From assembly GCA_024244705.1 (NCBI GenBank), contig JAAEOK010000061.1:1-64000 (forward strand): a DNA stretch of 64,000 nt, read 5' to 3'. Under the pieces are notes generated by a model that saw nothing but the letters and a program-made list of their open reading frames with translations, was not told the DNA's origin and ran no database searches. Of this stretch, positions 19,333 to 28,868 are shown piece after piece (the stretch's first letter is position 1; each line of letters opens with the position of its first letter). A program made the position numbers and the translations under genes. Source of the DNA: Alphaproteobacteria bacterium. Lineage in GTDB: Bacteria; Pseudomonadota; Alphaproteobacteria; JAAEOK01.

Positions 19333-20238
19333 TCATCCCGCGGCGCCATCCGTGCCCTGGCCGATTTCATGGGCGGCCAACAGTTCCAGCGCCTTGACCA
19401 TGGCCGAATGATCCCACGCCGCGCCGCCGTTGGCGACGCAGCCATTGAAGAGTTCCTGGCAGGTCGCGGTATTCGGCAACGCGACGCCGAGGGCGCGGGC
19501 GCCGCTCAAGGCCAAGTTCAAATCTTTCTGGTGCAACTCGATGCGGAACCCGGGATCGAAGGTGCGCTTGACCATGCGCTCGCCATGGATTTCGAGAATC
19601 TTCGACGACGCAAACCCGCCCATCAGCGCGCCACGCACCTTGGCGGGGTGGGCGCCAGCCTTCGATGCGAACAGCAACGCCTCGCCGACCGCCTCGATGG
19701 TCAAGGCGACGATGATCTGGTTGGCGACCTTGGTCGTCTGACCGTCGCCGTTGCCGCCGACCAGGGTCACATTCTTGCCCATCGCGTCGAACAGCGGCTT
19801 GACCTTGTTGAAGGCATCTTCGGGCCCACCGATCATGATCGTCAGGGTCGCCGCCTTGGCGCCGACCTCGCCGCCGGAAACCGGCGCATCCAGATAGTCG
19901 CACCCGGCCTCGTTGATGCGGCGTGCGAAATCCTTGGTTTCGATTGGCGAGATCGAGCTCATATCGACGACCGTCTTCCCCGGGCTCAAGCCTTCGGCAA
20001 CACCGCCGTCGCCGAACAGTACATCTGCGACATGCGGGGTATCGGGAACCATGGTGATGATAATGTCGGCCTGTTCCGCTACTGCCTTGCCGTTCGCGCA
20101 CGCCACCGCGCCGGCGTCGATCAACCCCTGCGGCGGCGCGGAACGGCTATGAACGAACAGCTCATTGCCGGCGGCCAGAAGATGCTCCGCCATCGGCGCG
20201 CCCATGATACCGAGTCCGATAAACCCTACCTTTGCCAT
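19333..20238 (-). CDS. glxR: 2-hydroxy-3-oxopropionate (tartronate semialdehyde) reductase
   Basis: 301 aa. The N-terminal Rossmann motif GFIGLGIMGAPMAEHL binds NAD(P)H; DAPVSGGEVGAKAATL is the substrate-binding signature and GQTTKVANQII contains the catalytic Lys. The family reduces tartronate semialdehyde to D-glycerate. The ATG at 20238 is chosen because AAAGGA lies 9 nt upstream and the Rossmann fold begins at residue 4; a longer frame adds non-conserved sequence. It follows hyi by 29 bp, in the order gcl-hyi-glxR seen in many proteobacteria. Confidence 0.94.
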   Translation of the reverse strand: MAKVGFIGLGIMGAPMAEHLLAAGNELFVHSRSAPPQGLIDAGAVACANGKAVAEQADIIITMVPDTPHVADVLFGDGGVAEGLSPGKTVVDMSSISPIETKDFARRINEAGCDYLDAPVSGGEVGAKAATLTIMIGGPEDAFNKVKPLFDAMGKNVTLVGGNGDGQTTKVANQIIVALTIEAVGEALLFASKAGAHPAKVRGALMGGFASSKILEIHGERMVKRTFDPGFRIELHQKDLNLALSGARALGVALPNTATCQELFNGCVANGGAAWDHSAMVKALELLAAHEIGQGTDGAAG

Positions 20239-20267
20239 TGCGGTTTTCCTTTCGAAATGGGGATGCG

Positions 20268-21056
20268 TTAAGCCGTGCCCGAGAGGTATGGAGCGGCCCA
20301 CGACAGGCCCTCGACCGTCGTTGTCGCGGGCTTGTATTCGCAGCCGATCCAACCGTCATAGCCGAGCCCATCGATGAAGCCGAACAGGAACGGATAGTTG
20401 ATCTCGCCAGTCCCCGGCTCATGTCGTCCCGGATTGTCGGCGAGCTGGAGATGGTCGATGCGGGCCAGGTTGGCCTCGATGGTCGGCGCCAGGTCGCCCT
20501 CCATGATCTGCATGTGGTAGATGTCGTATTGCAGCCAGAGATTGTCCGAACCGACCGCATCGATGATGGCGCAGCCCTGCGCCGTGCCGGAGAGGAAGAA
20601 GCCTGGAATATCGCGCGTGTTGATCGGCTCGATGAGCAGTTTGATGCCGGCGTCCGCGAGCTTGCCGGCGGCAAAGCGTAGATTGTCGACCAAAGTCGAG
20701 GAGAGCCGGTCCGGATCGACACCATCGGGTGCGATCCCGGCCAAACAGTTGATCCGAGGGCAATCGAGCGCGCGGGCGTAGTCGATGGCGGTGCCGACCC
20801 CGTCCTGAAACTCGCCGACCCGGTCGGGGAGACAGCCGATTCCGCGTTCGCCGGCACCCCAATCTCCGGCCGGCAGATTGTGCAGGACCTGAACCAAATT
20901 GTTGTCGTGCAGGCGTCGGGCCAGTTCGGCCTTGTCGAAATCATAGGGGAACAGGTACTCGACACCCTTGAAGCCGGCCTCGGCGGCGGCCTGGAAGCGA
21001 TCGAGAAAGTCGACCTCGTTGAACATCATCGTCAGGTTGGCGGCAAGCTTGGGCAT
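20268..21056 (-). CDS. hyi: Hydroxypyruvate isomerase
   Basis: 262 aa, a TIM-barrel sugar-isomerase-like enzyme (AP endonuclease 2 superfamily). It begins MPKLAANLTMMFNEVDFLDR, typical of Hyi, with GVEYLFPYD, LIEPINTRDIPGFFL and EPGTGEINYPFLF as conserved active-site segments. It interconverts hydroxypyruvate and tartronate semialdehyde. A GAGGAA site 9 nt upstream supports the start at 21056. It lies between gcl and glxR. Confidence 0.94.
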   Translation of the reverse strand: MPKLAANLTMMFNEVDFLDRFQAAAEAGFKGVEYLFPYDFDKAELARRLHDNNLVQVLHNLPAGDWGAGERGIGCLPDRVGEFQDGVGTAIDYARALDCPRINCLAGIAPDGVDPDRLSSTLVDNLRFAAGKLADAGIKLLIEPINTRDIPGFFLSGTAQGCAIIDAVGSDNLWLQYDIYHMQIMEGDLAPTIEANLARIDHLQLADNPGRHEPGTGEINYPFLFGFIDGLGYDGWIGCEYKPATTTVEGLSWAAPYLSGTA

Positions 21057-21147
21057 GGCGGTGTTCCTCACCTATTGGCAGTCGATCCTGGTTCGTTTCG
21101 CGCTCCCCGGCCGGCCAGTCATTCGCCGATCATGGGGCGCGACCCTG

Positions 21148-22965
21148 TCATCGTCCCGGCGCCGCTCCGTCGTCGTCGCCGGTATTGAGAACGGATCCCG
21201 AGACGTCATCGATCGTCAGCGACGGATCGAGGCACAGGATCTCCTCGAACTCATTGACGCCGTCGACTTCGGTCCCCATCGAGATATTGGTGACCCGCTC
21301 GAGAATGAACTCGAGCACGACCGGAACCCGGTGTTCCGCCATCAGCTGGGCGGCGCGGTCGAAGGCCTCCTTGAATTCGTTCGGGCTCTTGACCCGGATC
21401 GCCTTGCAGCCCAGCCCTTCGGCGACCGCCACGTGGTCGACGCCGTAATCCTGCAGGTCCGGCGCGTTGATGTTCTCGAACGACAGCTGGACGTTGTAGT
21501 CCATCTCGAAACCGCGCTGAGCCTGGCGGATCAGGCCGAGATAGGAATTGTTCACGACGATATGCAGGTAGGGCAGCTTGAACTGAGCACCGACCGCCAA
21601 TTCCTCGATCATGAATTGAAAATCGTAATCGCCGGAAAGGGCGACGATCTCACGGTCGGGGCAGGCCTTGCGCACGCCGAGCGCGGCCGGCAGGGTCCAG
21701 CCCAAGGGGCCAGCCTGGCCGGCGTTGATCCAGTTGCGCGGGTTGTAGACGTGGAGGAATTGGGCCGCCGCGATCTGCGACAGACCGATGGTCGTGACGT
21801 AGCAGACGTCGCGCCCGAAGGCTTCGTTGATTTCCTGATAGACGCGCTGCGGCTTGAGCGGCACGTTGTCGAAGTGGGTCTTGCGCAGCATGTTGAGCTT
21901 GCGGTGTTCGCCCTCGGCGGCCCATGCGCTGCGGTCCTTCAGCTTGCCCGCCGCGCGCCATTCCTTGGCCACTTCGACGAACAGCTCGAGCGCCGCCTTG
22001 GCGTCGGATACGATGCCGTAGTCGGACATGAAGACGCGGCCGATCTGGGTCGGCTCGATATCGACGTGAACGAAGGTCCGCCCCTTGGTATAGGTTTCGA
22101 CCGAGCCGGTGTGGCGGTTGGCCCAGCGGTTGCCGATGCCGAGGACGAAATCGGATTTAAGAAAAGTGGCGTTGCCGTAGCGGTGGCTGGTCTGCAACCC
22201 AACCATCCCCACCATCAGCGGATGGTCGTCGGGGATCGTGCCCCAACCCATCAGGGTCGGAACCACGGGGACACCGGTGATCTCGGCGAATTCGACCAGC
22301 AAGTCGGACGCGTCGGCATTGATGATGCCGCCCCCGGATACGATCAACGGACGCTCGGAATCGTTGAGCATCGTCATTGCCTTCTCGATCTGCCGGCGGC
22401 TCGCCGTCGGTTTGTAAACCGGCAGCGGTTCGTAGGTCTCGTCGTCGAACTCGATCTCGGCCATCTGGACATCGATCGGCAGATCGATCAGCACCGGACC
22501 CGGGCGGCCCGACCGCATGACGTGAAAGGCCTGCTGAAAGACCCGCGGCACCAGCGCCGGTTCCTGCACCGTGATCGCCCATTTGGTTACCGGTTTGGCG
22601 ATCGATTCGATATCGACGGCCTGGAAATCCTCCTTGGCCAGCTTGGCCCGGGGCGCCTGCCCGGTGACGCAGAGGATCGGGACCGAATCGGCGCTCGCCG
22701 AATAGAGCCCGGTGATCATATCGGTGCCGGCGGGGCCGGACGTGCCGATACAGACGCCGATATTGCCCGGCTTGGCGCGGGTATAGCCCTCGGCCATGTG
22801 GGAGGCGCCTTCGACATGCCGAGCCAGAACATGGTCGATCGTCTGCCGACGTCGCATCGCCGCGTAGAGCGGGTTGATGGCCGCGCCGGGGACGCCGAAG
22901 GCGACCGTCGCGCCTTCCCGCTCCAATACGCGGATTGCCGCTTCCGCCGCGTTCATTCTTGCCAT
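21148..22965 (-). CDS. gcl: Glyoxylate carboligase (tartronate-semialdehyde synthase)
   Basis: 605 aa, thiamine diphosphate and FAD-dependent. The N-terminal [15 protein letters not shown] has Val where most ThDP enzymes have the catalytic Glu, a hallmark of Gcl. The C-terminal ThDP/Mg site is [17 protein letters not shown] followed by [14 protein letters not shown]. It joins two glyoxylate molecules with CO2 release. It is the first gene of gcl-hyi-glxR. A palindrome at 23048-23064 in its promoter matches the one before the adjacent iclR gene. Confidence 0.96.
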   Translation of the reverse strand: MARMNAAEAAIRVLEREGATVAFGVPGAAINPLYAAMRRRQTIDHVLARHVEGASHMAEGYTRAKPGNIGVCIGTSGPAGTDMITGLYSASADSVPILCVTGQAPRAKLAKEDFQAVDIESIAKPVTKWAITVQEPALVPRVFQQAFHVMRSGRPGPVLIDLPIDVQMAEIEFDDETYEPLPVYKPTASRRQIEKAMTMLNDSERPLIVSGGGIINADASDLLVEFAEITGVPVVPTLMGWGTIPDDHPLMVGMVGLQTSHRYGNATFLKSDFVLGIGNRWANRHTGSVETYTKGRTFVHVDIEPTQIGRVFMSDYGIVSDAKAALELFVEVAKEWRAAGKLKDRSAWAAEGEHRKLNMLRKTHFDNVPLKPQRVYQEINEAFGRDVCYVTTIGLSQIAAAQFLHVYNPRNWINAGQAGPLGWTLPAALGVRKACPDREIVALSGDYDFQFMIEELAVGAQFKLPYLHIVVNNSYLGLIRQAQRGFEMDYNVQLSFENINAPDLQDYGVDHVAVAEGLGCKAIRVKSPNEFKEAFDRAAQLMAEHRVPVVLEFILERVTNISMGTEVDGVNEFEEILCLDPSLTIDDVSGSVLNTGDDDGAAPGR

Positions 22966-23047
22966 CGGTGTCCTCCCGAGAATGCATAGCTTTTGTCCGG
23001 CCCATGATCGCGAGTGACGGCTCGCCCGTCAACAAAAATGAACTATC

Positions 23048-23064
23048 ATTCCGCATCATGGGAT
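23048..23064. promoter_or_regulatory. Putative IclR-family operator in front of gcl
   Basis: ATTCCGCATCATGGGAT is an interrupted inverted repeat 83 bp upstream of the gcl ATG. It matches 14 of 17 bases of the better palindrome upstream of the iclR gene (24141-24157). The surrounding 23030-23110 is markedly AT-rich, as expected of a promoter. Confidence 0.6.
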
Positions 23065-23233
23065 ATTCACAGAAAAATATTTAATCACAATATGTTACCT
23101 ATTTCTTTTTTCGGATACATGCGCGATTTCGAAGCCGGACAAGCGAATCACGGCCGGATTGGCGGGTTGCCGGGAAGCAGGTGCGGAACTCCAACACCGG
23201 GCCGAACGACGGGCCGCCGCGTGTGGCGATGTG

Positions 23234-24067
23234 CTAGTCGGGCGGGCGGCCGCCCATTTCAGTGGTAATACGGCCGGCCATGGCCTTGACCGTAGTTCCA
23301 ATCACCGGCAACCGCTCATCGTCGATCCGCGCCTTGGGGCCAGACACCGACAACGCCGCCAGCGGGCGAGTGTATTCATCGTAGATGACCGAGGCCACGC
23401 AGCGCAGGCCGATCGCCTGCTCTTCGTCGTCGTAGGCATAACCCTTGCGGCGGCATTCGATGAGCTCGTCGCGCAGCACCGCCGGCGAGGTGATCGTGTT
23501 GGGGGTCAGCTTCAGCAAACCGCGCTTGCGCACCATCTTGGCGACGGTCGCCTCTGCCTGCGCCGCAAGCAGCGCCTTGCCGACGCCCGAGCAATGAAGC
23601 GGCGCCTGCGATCCGGGTACGACGAAGGCCCGCATAACCTGGGCGCATTCGATCTGGGCCAGATAGACCGCGATGCCGTCGTTCTCGACCGCCAGGTTCG
23701 CGGTTTCCCCGGCCTGCTCCATCAATTCCTGCATCACCGGATAGGCGATCGCGACCAAATTCCGCGACCGGATGAATGAGTTGCCGACGATGAAGGACTG
23801 CACGCCGACGGTCCACACGCTGCGGGCGGAATCGAAACGCACATAGCGCTCGGCCTGCAGTGTGGTTAGCAGCCGGTGCGTCGTCGATTGGGCGAGACCG
23901 ACGCTTTGGGCAAGATCGGAGAGACTGAGGCCGAATTCATGCTCGGCCAGGCGGCCCAATATCCGCAGCGCCCGTGACACCGACTGCACCTGACCGGCGG
24001 CGCGATCGTTCTCCGGTTTGGCGGCGCGTCGCTTCCTGGCGGCGCCCGATTGATTTCTTGCGACCAT
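23234..24067 (-). CDS. IclR-family transcriptional regulator, probable glyoxylate-pathway repressor
   Basis: 277 aa. After a basic tail, residues about 30-90 are the winged helix-turn-helix (SVSRALRILGRLAEHEFGLS, LAQSTTHRLLTTLQ). The rest is the IclR effector domain with HCSGVGKALLA and the ASVIYDEYTRPLAALSVSGP block. Homologues such as AllR and GclR sense glyoxylate or allantoin. Its place next to gcl and the shared palindromes support control of gcl-hyi-glxR and of itself. The start is uncertain: 24067 has GGAGAG very close, and an in-frame TTG at 24091 is possible. Confidence 0.88.
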   Translation of the reverse strand: MVARNQSGAARKRRAAKPENDRAAGQVQSVSRALRILGRLAEHEFGLSLSDLAQSVGLAQSTTHRLLTTLQAERYVRFDSARSVWTVGVQSFIVGNSFIRSRNLVAIAYPVMQELMEQAGETANLAVENDGIAVYLAQIECAQVMRAFVVPGSQAPLHCSGVGKALLAAQAEATVAKMVRKRGLLKLTPNTITSPAVLRDELIECRRKGYAYDDEEQAIGLRCVASVIYDEYTRPLAALSVSGPKARIDDERLPVIGTTVKAMAGRITTEMGGRPPD

Positions 24068-24140
24068 TCTCTCCATCCGCGGCAGTGTCAAAGATCGATC
24101 TCATCGCGAGCGCGGGCCGGCTTGACCCAATTTTCTCCCA

Positions 24141-24157
24141 ATTCCACATTATGGAAT
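24141..24157. promoter_or_regulatory. Putative IclR-family operator in front of iclR
   Basis: ATTCCA (24141-24146) and TGGAAT (24152-24157) make a perfect 6-bp inverted repeat with a 5-bp spacer, 74 bp upstream of the regulator's start. TGGAA/TTCCA half-sites are typical of IclR-family operators. Autoregulation is the simplest reading. Confidence 0.65.
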
Positions 24158-24205
24158 GAAATACCACGGAACGGCAATAGCGCTGTGGTCAGGAGCGCCG
24201 CATAG

Positions 24206-25414
24206 TCACGACGAAGCTGACAGCGCCGGTTCGGGCCCGGCCCGGGCACGGATGAGTTGCAAGAGCTTCGCCTCGAGACCGGCGGTTATGACCGCCAGAT
24301 CACGCCGATCTTGCATTTTTCGCCGCACCGCCGCGCCAATGCGCCGACGGCGTTCGCTGTCCTCCAACAGGTCCATGAGCGTCCGGGCCAAGGCGCCGAC
24401 ATCGCCCTGCCGGTAAAGCACGCCATCGATGCCGTCGTCGATGATTTCACGCGACGCGGGAATATCGCTGGCAACGACCGCCGCCCCACAGGCCATGGCC
24501 TCGAGCAACGCCAGGGGCGCGACCTCGGTTGACGAGGCCAGCACGAAAAGGTCGGCCATGCGGTAGTAATCGGGCAAGGCCTGATGCGAAACCCAACCCG
24601 GAAAGCGAAACCGGTCAGACAATCCCAGCCCCGCCGCCTGCGCCTCCATCCCGGCGCGTTCACCGCCCTCGCCGACGAGGACATAGAAGATATTCGGGTC
24701 GGCGGCCATCGTCTCCGCCGCCGAGCCGACGATGTCGGCGATGCACTTGACCGGTTTGAAATTGGAGACATGGAGGACGATGCGGGCATTCCCCGGGATT
24801 CCCAACCGGCGTCGCAGCCAGCCGTCGTCCGGTCGCGGCGCGAAGTGGCCGACATCGACGCCATTGGGGTGGGCCGACACGTTTACCAACCCCTTCCGTT
24901 CAAGGTCTGCGGCCAGATGGCTGGCGACCGGAATGGCCCGATCGGCCTCCCGGCACCCATCGATCACCAGAGACCCGAATTCGGGATCGGCGAAGGTATC
25001 ATTCGCAATGGCCTTCATGATGCCATGCAGGAACACGACCCAGGGCGTGTCCCATCGTCGCGCGACATCAGCCACGCCCGGTATGAAATCCTCGCGGCAA
25101 ACCCAGATCAGATCGTACGAATCGGTAGCGAGCGCACGTCCAAGCCGGGTCACGACCTGATGAATTTGGCGATCCCGATAGGCTTGATCGAAAGTAGAAA
25201 AGATATCCGTTGCCATGTAGGGCATCTGGAACCGTTCGATCTCTATGCCCGGCCACGAATCCACATTCTCAGCGTCCACCGACTCGCCGGCAACGGTCGG
25301 CGTGATGATTCGGATGCGGTGACCCTTCGCCGCCAACCGGCTCAGATAGGACCAGGAACATACCGCCGAACCACCCCGATGCGGCGGCAGTGTTCCGACA
25401 TAGAGTATACGCAT
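24206..25414 (-). CDS. Glycosyltransferase family 4
   Basis: 402 aa, GT-B fold. It begins MRILYVGTLPPHRGGSAVCS (donor-side glycine loop), and the C-terminal half has HVSNFKPVKCIADIV, LVGEGGER, FPGWVSHQALPDYYRMADLF and the EVAPLALLEAMACG motif with the EX7E glutamates. It likely adds a sugar to a lipid-linked glycan or surface polysaccharide on the cytoplasmic side. AGGGGAT 10 nt ahead supports 25414; the frame is open upstream but carries no conserved sequence. Acceptor and sugar are unknown. Confidence 0.88.
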   Translation of the reverse strand: MRILYVGTLPPHRGGSAVCSWSYLSRLAAKGHRIRIITPTVAGESVDAENVDSWPGIEIERFQMPYMATDIFSTFDQAYRDRQIHQVVTRLGRALATDSYDLIWVCREDFIPGVADVARRWDTPWVVFLHGIMKAIANDTFADPEFGSLVIDGCREADRAIPVASHLAADLERKGLVNVSAHPNGVDVGHFAPRPDDGWLRRRLGIPGNARIVLHVSNFKPVKCIADIVGSAAETMAADPNIFYVLVGEGGERAGMEAQAAGLGLSDRFRFPGWVSHQALPDYYRMADLFVLASSTEVAPLALLEAMACGAAVVASDIPASREIIDDGIDGVLYRQGDVGALARTLMDLLEDSERRRRIGAAVRRKMQDRRDLAVITAGLEAKLLQLIRARAGPEPALSASS

Positions 25415-25521
25415 AACGGCAATATCCCCTGACCGGCCGTTGGTGTGGATGTCCGGTTCTTGGTGGCTTTGATATCGAAAAAGCGAGGTGCTGTCGATTG
25501 CCTGGCTTCGGATTCCTGCGA

Positions 25522-28224
25522 TCAATCTTCGAACCACCGGCGGGCCGCCCGTTTGTAGGCCTCCATGATCAGGATCAACGAGGCGGCGATGACCGCGACG
25601 ACAACCCAGTCGAAGACGCCCACTGGAGCAATACGAAGGACGGACGACAGTCCGGGCAGGAACATCGCCACGACGTGCAGACCCTGGGCGCTGACGATTG
25701 CGATCAGTAGAAACCAATTCGCCGCCAGGGGAATTCGAAAGACGGATCGGCGTTCCGAGCGCGCGTTCAAGGCGTGGGCGTTCTCGAACAGCACCATCAG
25801 CAGCAGGACGAGATTCCGAGCGATCTCAACCACCATTCCCTGGCTCAGAAACCAGGCGAATGCAACGAAGCTCATCGCCCCCATATACGCCCCGGCGACG
25901 ACGACCTGAGCGATCATCCGCCGGTCGAACAGCGCCTCGTGACGGGGCCGCGGCCGGCGCAGCCCAATCGCCGGCTCGCCCTTCTCGAAGGCCAGCGCCA
26001 CGTCCTGAATCCCGTTGGTGACCAAATTCAACCACAGCAGTTGAACCGCGAACAGGGGCGGTGGCAGGCCGAACAAGATGGCGAGAACGAACAGCACGAT
26101 CTCGCCGAGGCCGGTGGCAATCAGCAAATAGATCAGCTTGCGAATATTGTCATAAGCAATTCGCCCCTCTTCGATGCCGGCGACGATGGACGCGAAATTG
26201 TCGTCGGCAAGAACAAGGTCGGCGGCGCTTCGCGCCACGTCGGTTCCACCGCGTCCCATCGCCACCCCGATATCGGCCGCATGGAGGGCCGGCGCGTCAT
26301 TGACGCCGTCGCCGGTCACCGCAACCACATGGCCGGCGCCTTGAAGCGCCTCGACGATGGCCAGCTTCTGAACCGGGTCGACGCGGGCGAACACGCGCCT
26401 GCGCGCCACGATGTCAGCGAACCCCGTCGAGCCGGGCGCATGTTTCCTGAGCTCCGGTTCGCCGGCAACGTCGTCCGCCGAGGCCGCAATGCCGAGCTCG
26501 CGCGCCACGGCCAGCGCAGTTGCCGGATGGTCGCCGGTGATCATGCGCACCGAAATGCCGGCGTCGCGGCAGCGCGTCACCGCCGCCGGCACCTCGGGCC
26601 GGACCGGATCAATCAGGCCGACGAGACCGAGAAGCCGCAAGTCATGGAGGGCCCTTTCCGGAGCCATCGCCGCGGTGGCCGCATCGACCGGTCCGGAAGC
26701 GACCGCGAGAACGCGGTAACCCGCCTCAGCGAGCCGATCGGCCTCGGCCAATATGCGTTGCTGGTCGACGACGCCGCACATCGGAACCAGGGTTTCCGCG
26801 GCCCCTTTTACATGAGCGATGATGGCAGTGTCGGCGGCGCCGTCCCGCCGCGCCGACATGACGGCCGCAAAGCGGCGCTCCGGCTCGTAGGGGATCACCG
26901 CGACGTCACGCCAAGCTGCGCGCCAGCGGTCGAGATCGATGCCCAATTTCGCGGCAAAGACCAGAAACGCCACGTCCACGGTGTCGCCGAGATGCTCGGC
27001 GCCGTTTTCGGTAAACCGCAGCGCGGCCTCGTTGCAAAGCGCCACGCTCTCCGCCATCGGACGAAGGCGCGAATAGTCGCCCGCCGGGTTCGGTGGGCGA
27101 TGCGGCAGCAGCGCCTCGTCGACTTCGTAACCCTGACCGGGAATGTCGACGGCGGCGTCGGGCACACCATCGCAAAATGGCAGAGCCACCTTCACCGTCA
27201 ATTGATTGCAGGTCAGCGTCCCGGTCTTATCGCTGGCGATCAAAGTGCAGGCGCCCAAGCCCTCGACCGCCGGCAGCGACCGGACGATAACCCGCCGCCG
27301 CTGCATCCGCTTGACCGCGACAGTCAGGGCGACCGTGATGGCAACCGGCAGCCCCTCTGGAATGGCGGCCACCGCGAGCGCGATCGCAATCAGGAAAACC
27401 GAAGCCAGGGTCGCCCCCTGGGCGAACAATGCGACAGCGATGGCGAGAATCAGCACGACCGTTATCGCGCCGATGACCCGCCCCAGGCGGTCCAGTTGGC
27501 GCAACAGCGGTGGCGGTGTCGTGTCGGCGGCTCGCAGCGATTCGGCGATGCGGCCGATCTCGGTGGCTTGTCCGGTAGCGACGACGATCCCCCGCCCGCG
27601 ACCGGCGGCGATCGTCGTTCCCGCAAAGACCATGTTCGCCCGGTCCGCCACCGCGACATCAGCGGCCAGGTCCGCGCCGGCGTTCTTGTCGACCGAGACC
27701 GATTCGCCGGTCAACAGCGACTCATCGATCAACAGGCCCTTGCTCGACAACAACCGCAAATCGGCGGCCACCTGCTCGCCGCTTTCCAGCCGCACGATAT
27801 CGCCGGGCACGATCTCGTGCGCCGAGATTTCGATCCAGGCATCGTCTCGTCGCACAATCGAACGATGTCTGATCAGATGGTCGAGTTCGGCGGCGCTCTT
27901 CTGCGCTTGCCATTCCTGGGCGGCGCCGATCAGCGCATTGATCAGCAGAACCGCGAATATGAAGATCGCGTCGAGAACCTGGTCGATGAACAACGATACC
28001 GCCGTCGCAGCCAGCAACAGATAGACCAACGGATTGCGGAACTGTCTGACGAACAGCGCGGCGAGGCCCGGACGCGCGGGGGGCGGCAGCACGTTGGCGC
28101 CATATTGCGCGCGGCGCGAATCGATCTCGGCCCGGGACAGACCGTCCCGACCGCTGTCGAGGCGGCGAAGGACATCGTCGACCGACCCGATGTGCCACGG
28201 CGCGGCTGGTTTTTTCCGGATCAC
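25522..28224 (-). CDS. P-type (P2) cation-transporting ATPase
   Basis: 900 aa. Order: cation-ATPase N-domain (residues about 10-75), actuator domain with DESLLTGES, membrane motif IPEGLP, phosphorylation site SDKTGTLT (Asp near 332), nucleotide domain with KGAAETL, hinge TGDGVNDAPAL, and a C-terminal four-helix cation-ATPase C domain. This is the SERCA/PMCA/Na-ATPase-like class. Bacterial members move Ca2+, Mg2+ or Na+ outward, and the sequence does not settle which. It starts at GTG with no clear ribosome site, 22 bp after the host-attachment-family gene. Confidence 0.93.
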   Translation of the reverse strand: MIRKKPAAPWHIGSVDDVLRRLDSGRDGLSRAEIDSRRAQYGANVLPPPARPGLAALFVRQFRNPLVYLLLAATAVSLFIDQVLDAIFIFAVLLINALIGAAQEWQAQKSAAELDHLIRHRSIVRRDDAWIEISAHEIVPGDIVRLESGEQVAADLRLLSSKGLLIDESLLTGESVSVDKNAGADLAADVAVADRANMVFAGTTIAAGRGRGIVVATGQATEIGRIAESLRAADTTPPPLLRQLDRLGRVIGAITVVLILAIAVALFAQGATLASVFLIAIALAVAAIPEGLPVAITVALTVAVKRMQRRRVIVRSLPAVEGLGACTLIASDKTGTLTCNQLTVKVALPFCDGVPDAAVDIPGQGYEVDEALLPHRPPNPAGDYSRLRPMAESVALCNEAALRFTENGAEHLGDTVDVAFLVFAAKLGIDLDRWRAAWRDVAVIPYEPERRFAAVMSARRDGAADTAIIAHVKGAAETLVPMCGVVDQQRILAEADRLAEAGYRVLAVASGPVDAATAAMAPERALHDLRLLGLVGLIDPVRPEVPAAVTRCRDAGISVRMITGDHPATALAVARELGIAASADDVAGEPELRKHAPGSTGFADIVARRRVFARVDPVQKLAIVEALQGAGHVVAVTGDGVNDAPALHAADIGVAMGRGGTDVARSAADLVLADDNFASIVAGIEEGRIAYDNIRKLIYLLIATGLGEIVLFVLAILFGLPPPLFAVQLLWLNLVTNGIQDVALAFEKGEPAIGLRRPRPRHEALFDRRMIAQVVVAGAYMGAMSFVAFAWFLSQGMVVEIARNLVLLLMVLFENAHALNARSERRSVFRIPLAANWFLLIAIVSAQGLHVVAMFLPGLSSVLRIAPVGVFDWVVVAVIAASLILIMEAYKRAARRWFED

Positions 28225-28246
28225 AACGGCGTGCCGCAGTGCAGGC

Positions 28247-28696
28247 CTATAACAGGACGATCCCGTCTAACGCATCGACGATCGCCGCGGCCGGAGCGGC
28301 GACAAGATCCTTGTCCAAATCGCCGACAACCTTGGCCCGCGTCTGCGGCGACAACTCCGCGCGGAGCCCGCCGAGGGCATGCGGCGCGGCGACGACGACA
28401 ATGCGGTCACAGCGACCTTCCGCACACGCCTTGTCGAGCCAATCGGCAACCCCGCGCAGAAACGCGTGCCGCTCGTGGCGCGCCGGATCGCTGCGCGGTT
28501 GCTTGGCGTGGCGCCCGACGCCGTGAGAATCGAAGGTGCGTCCGGGCCGGTCGCTGACCACCTCCCGGTCCGGCCGGTTGGGGCCCGCGAAGACTCCGTC
28601 CTCCACCTCGACTAGGCCGCGGCCGGGGCCCGTGTTCTCGAGCACCCGCGCCTTCGTGCCGTTGGCAACCACGACCCAAGTTATCGTCTTCCTCAT
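28247..28696 (-). CDS. Host attachment family protein (PF10116-like)
   Basis: 149 aa. The layout TWVVVANGTKARVLENTG, SDRPGRTFDSHG, RHERHAFLRGVADWL and IVVVAAPHALGGLR matches the family described as required for attachment to host cells, related in fold to eRF1/Dom34 domains. The biochemical role is not settled. The ATG at 28696 has GGATGGG upstream, and the frame before it is not conserved. It is probably co-transcribed with the P-type ATPase and diverges from the EEP gene at 28869. Confidence 0.8.
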   Translation of the reverse strand: MRKTITWVVVANGTKARVLENTGPGRGLVEVEDGVFAGPNRPDREVVSDRPGRTFDSHGVGRHAKQPRSDPARHERHAFLRGVADWLDKACAEGRCDRIVVVAAPHALGGLRAELSPQTRAKVVGDLDKDLVAAPAAAIVDALDGIVLL

Positions 28697-28868
28697 CACG
28701 AACCCATCCTGGACGACATTGAAACCCGGCCGCGCCACCGGGATCATAGTGCACACCGCCACTGCGGCGGCTCATTGATTCATGTCAAATCCGGCGCCAT
28801 CGGTTACCGCTAGGAAGGCATCGGACGCCGGGCCGAGACGACCCGGCAGCAGCATGGAAGAGCGGCCG

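Noticed and set aside
20968-22989. Long rightward open frame opposite gcl and hyi
   Set aside because: It mirrors the third-position GC bias of gcl; gcl and hyi carry all their family motifs.
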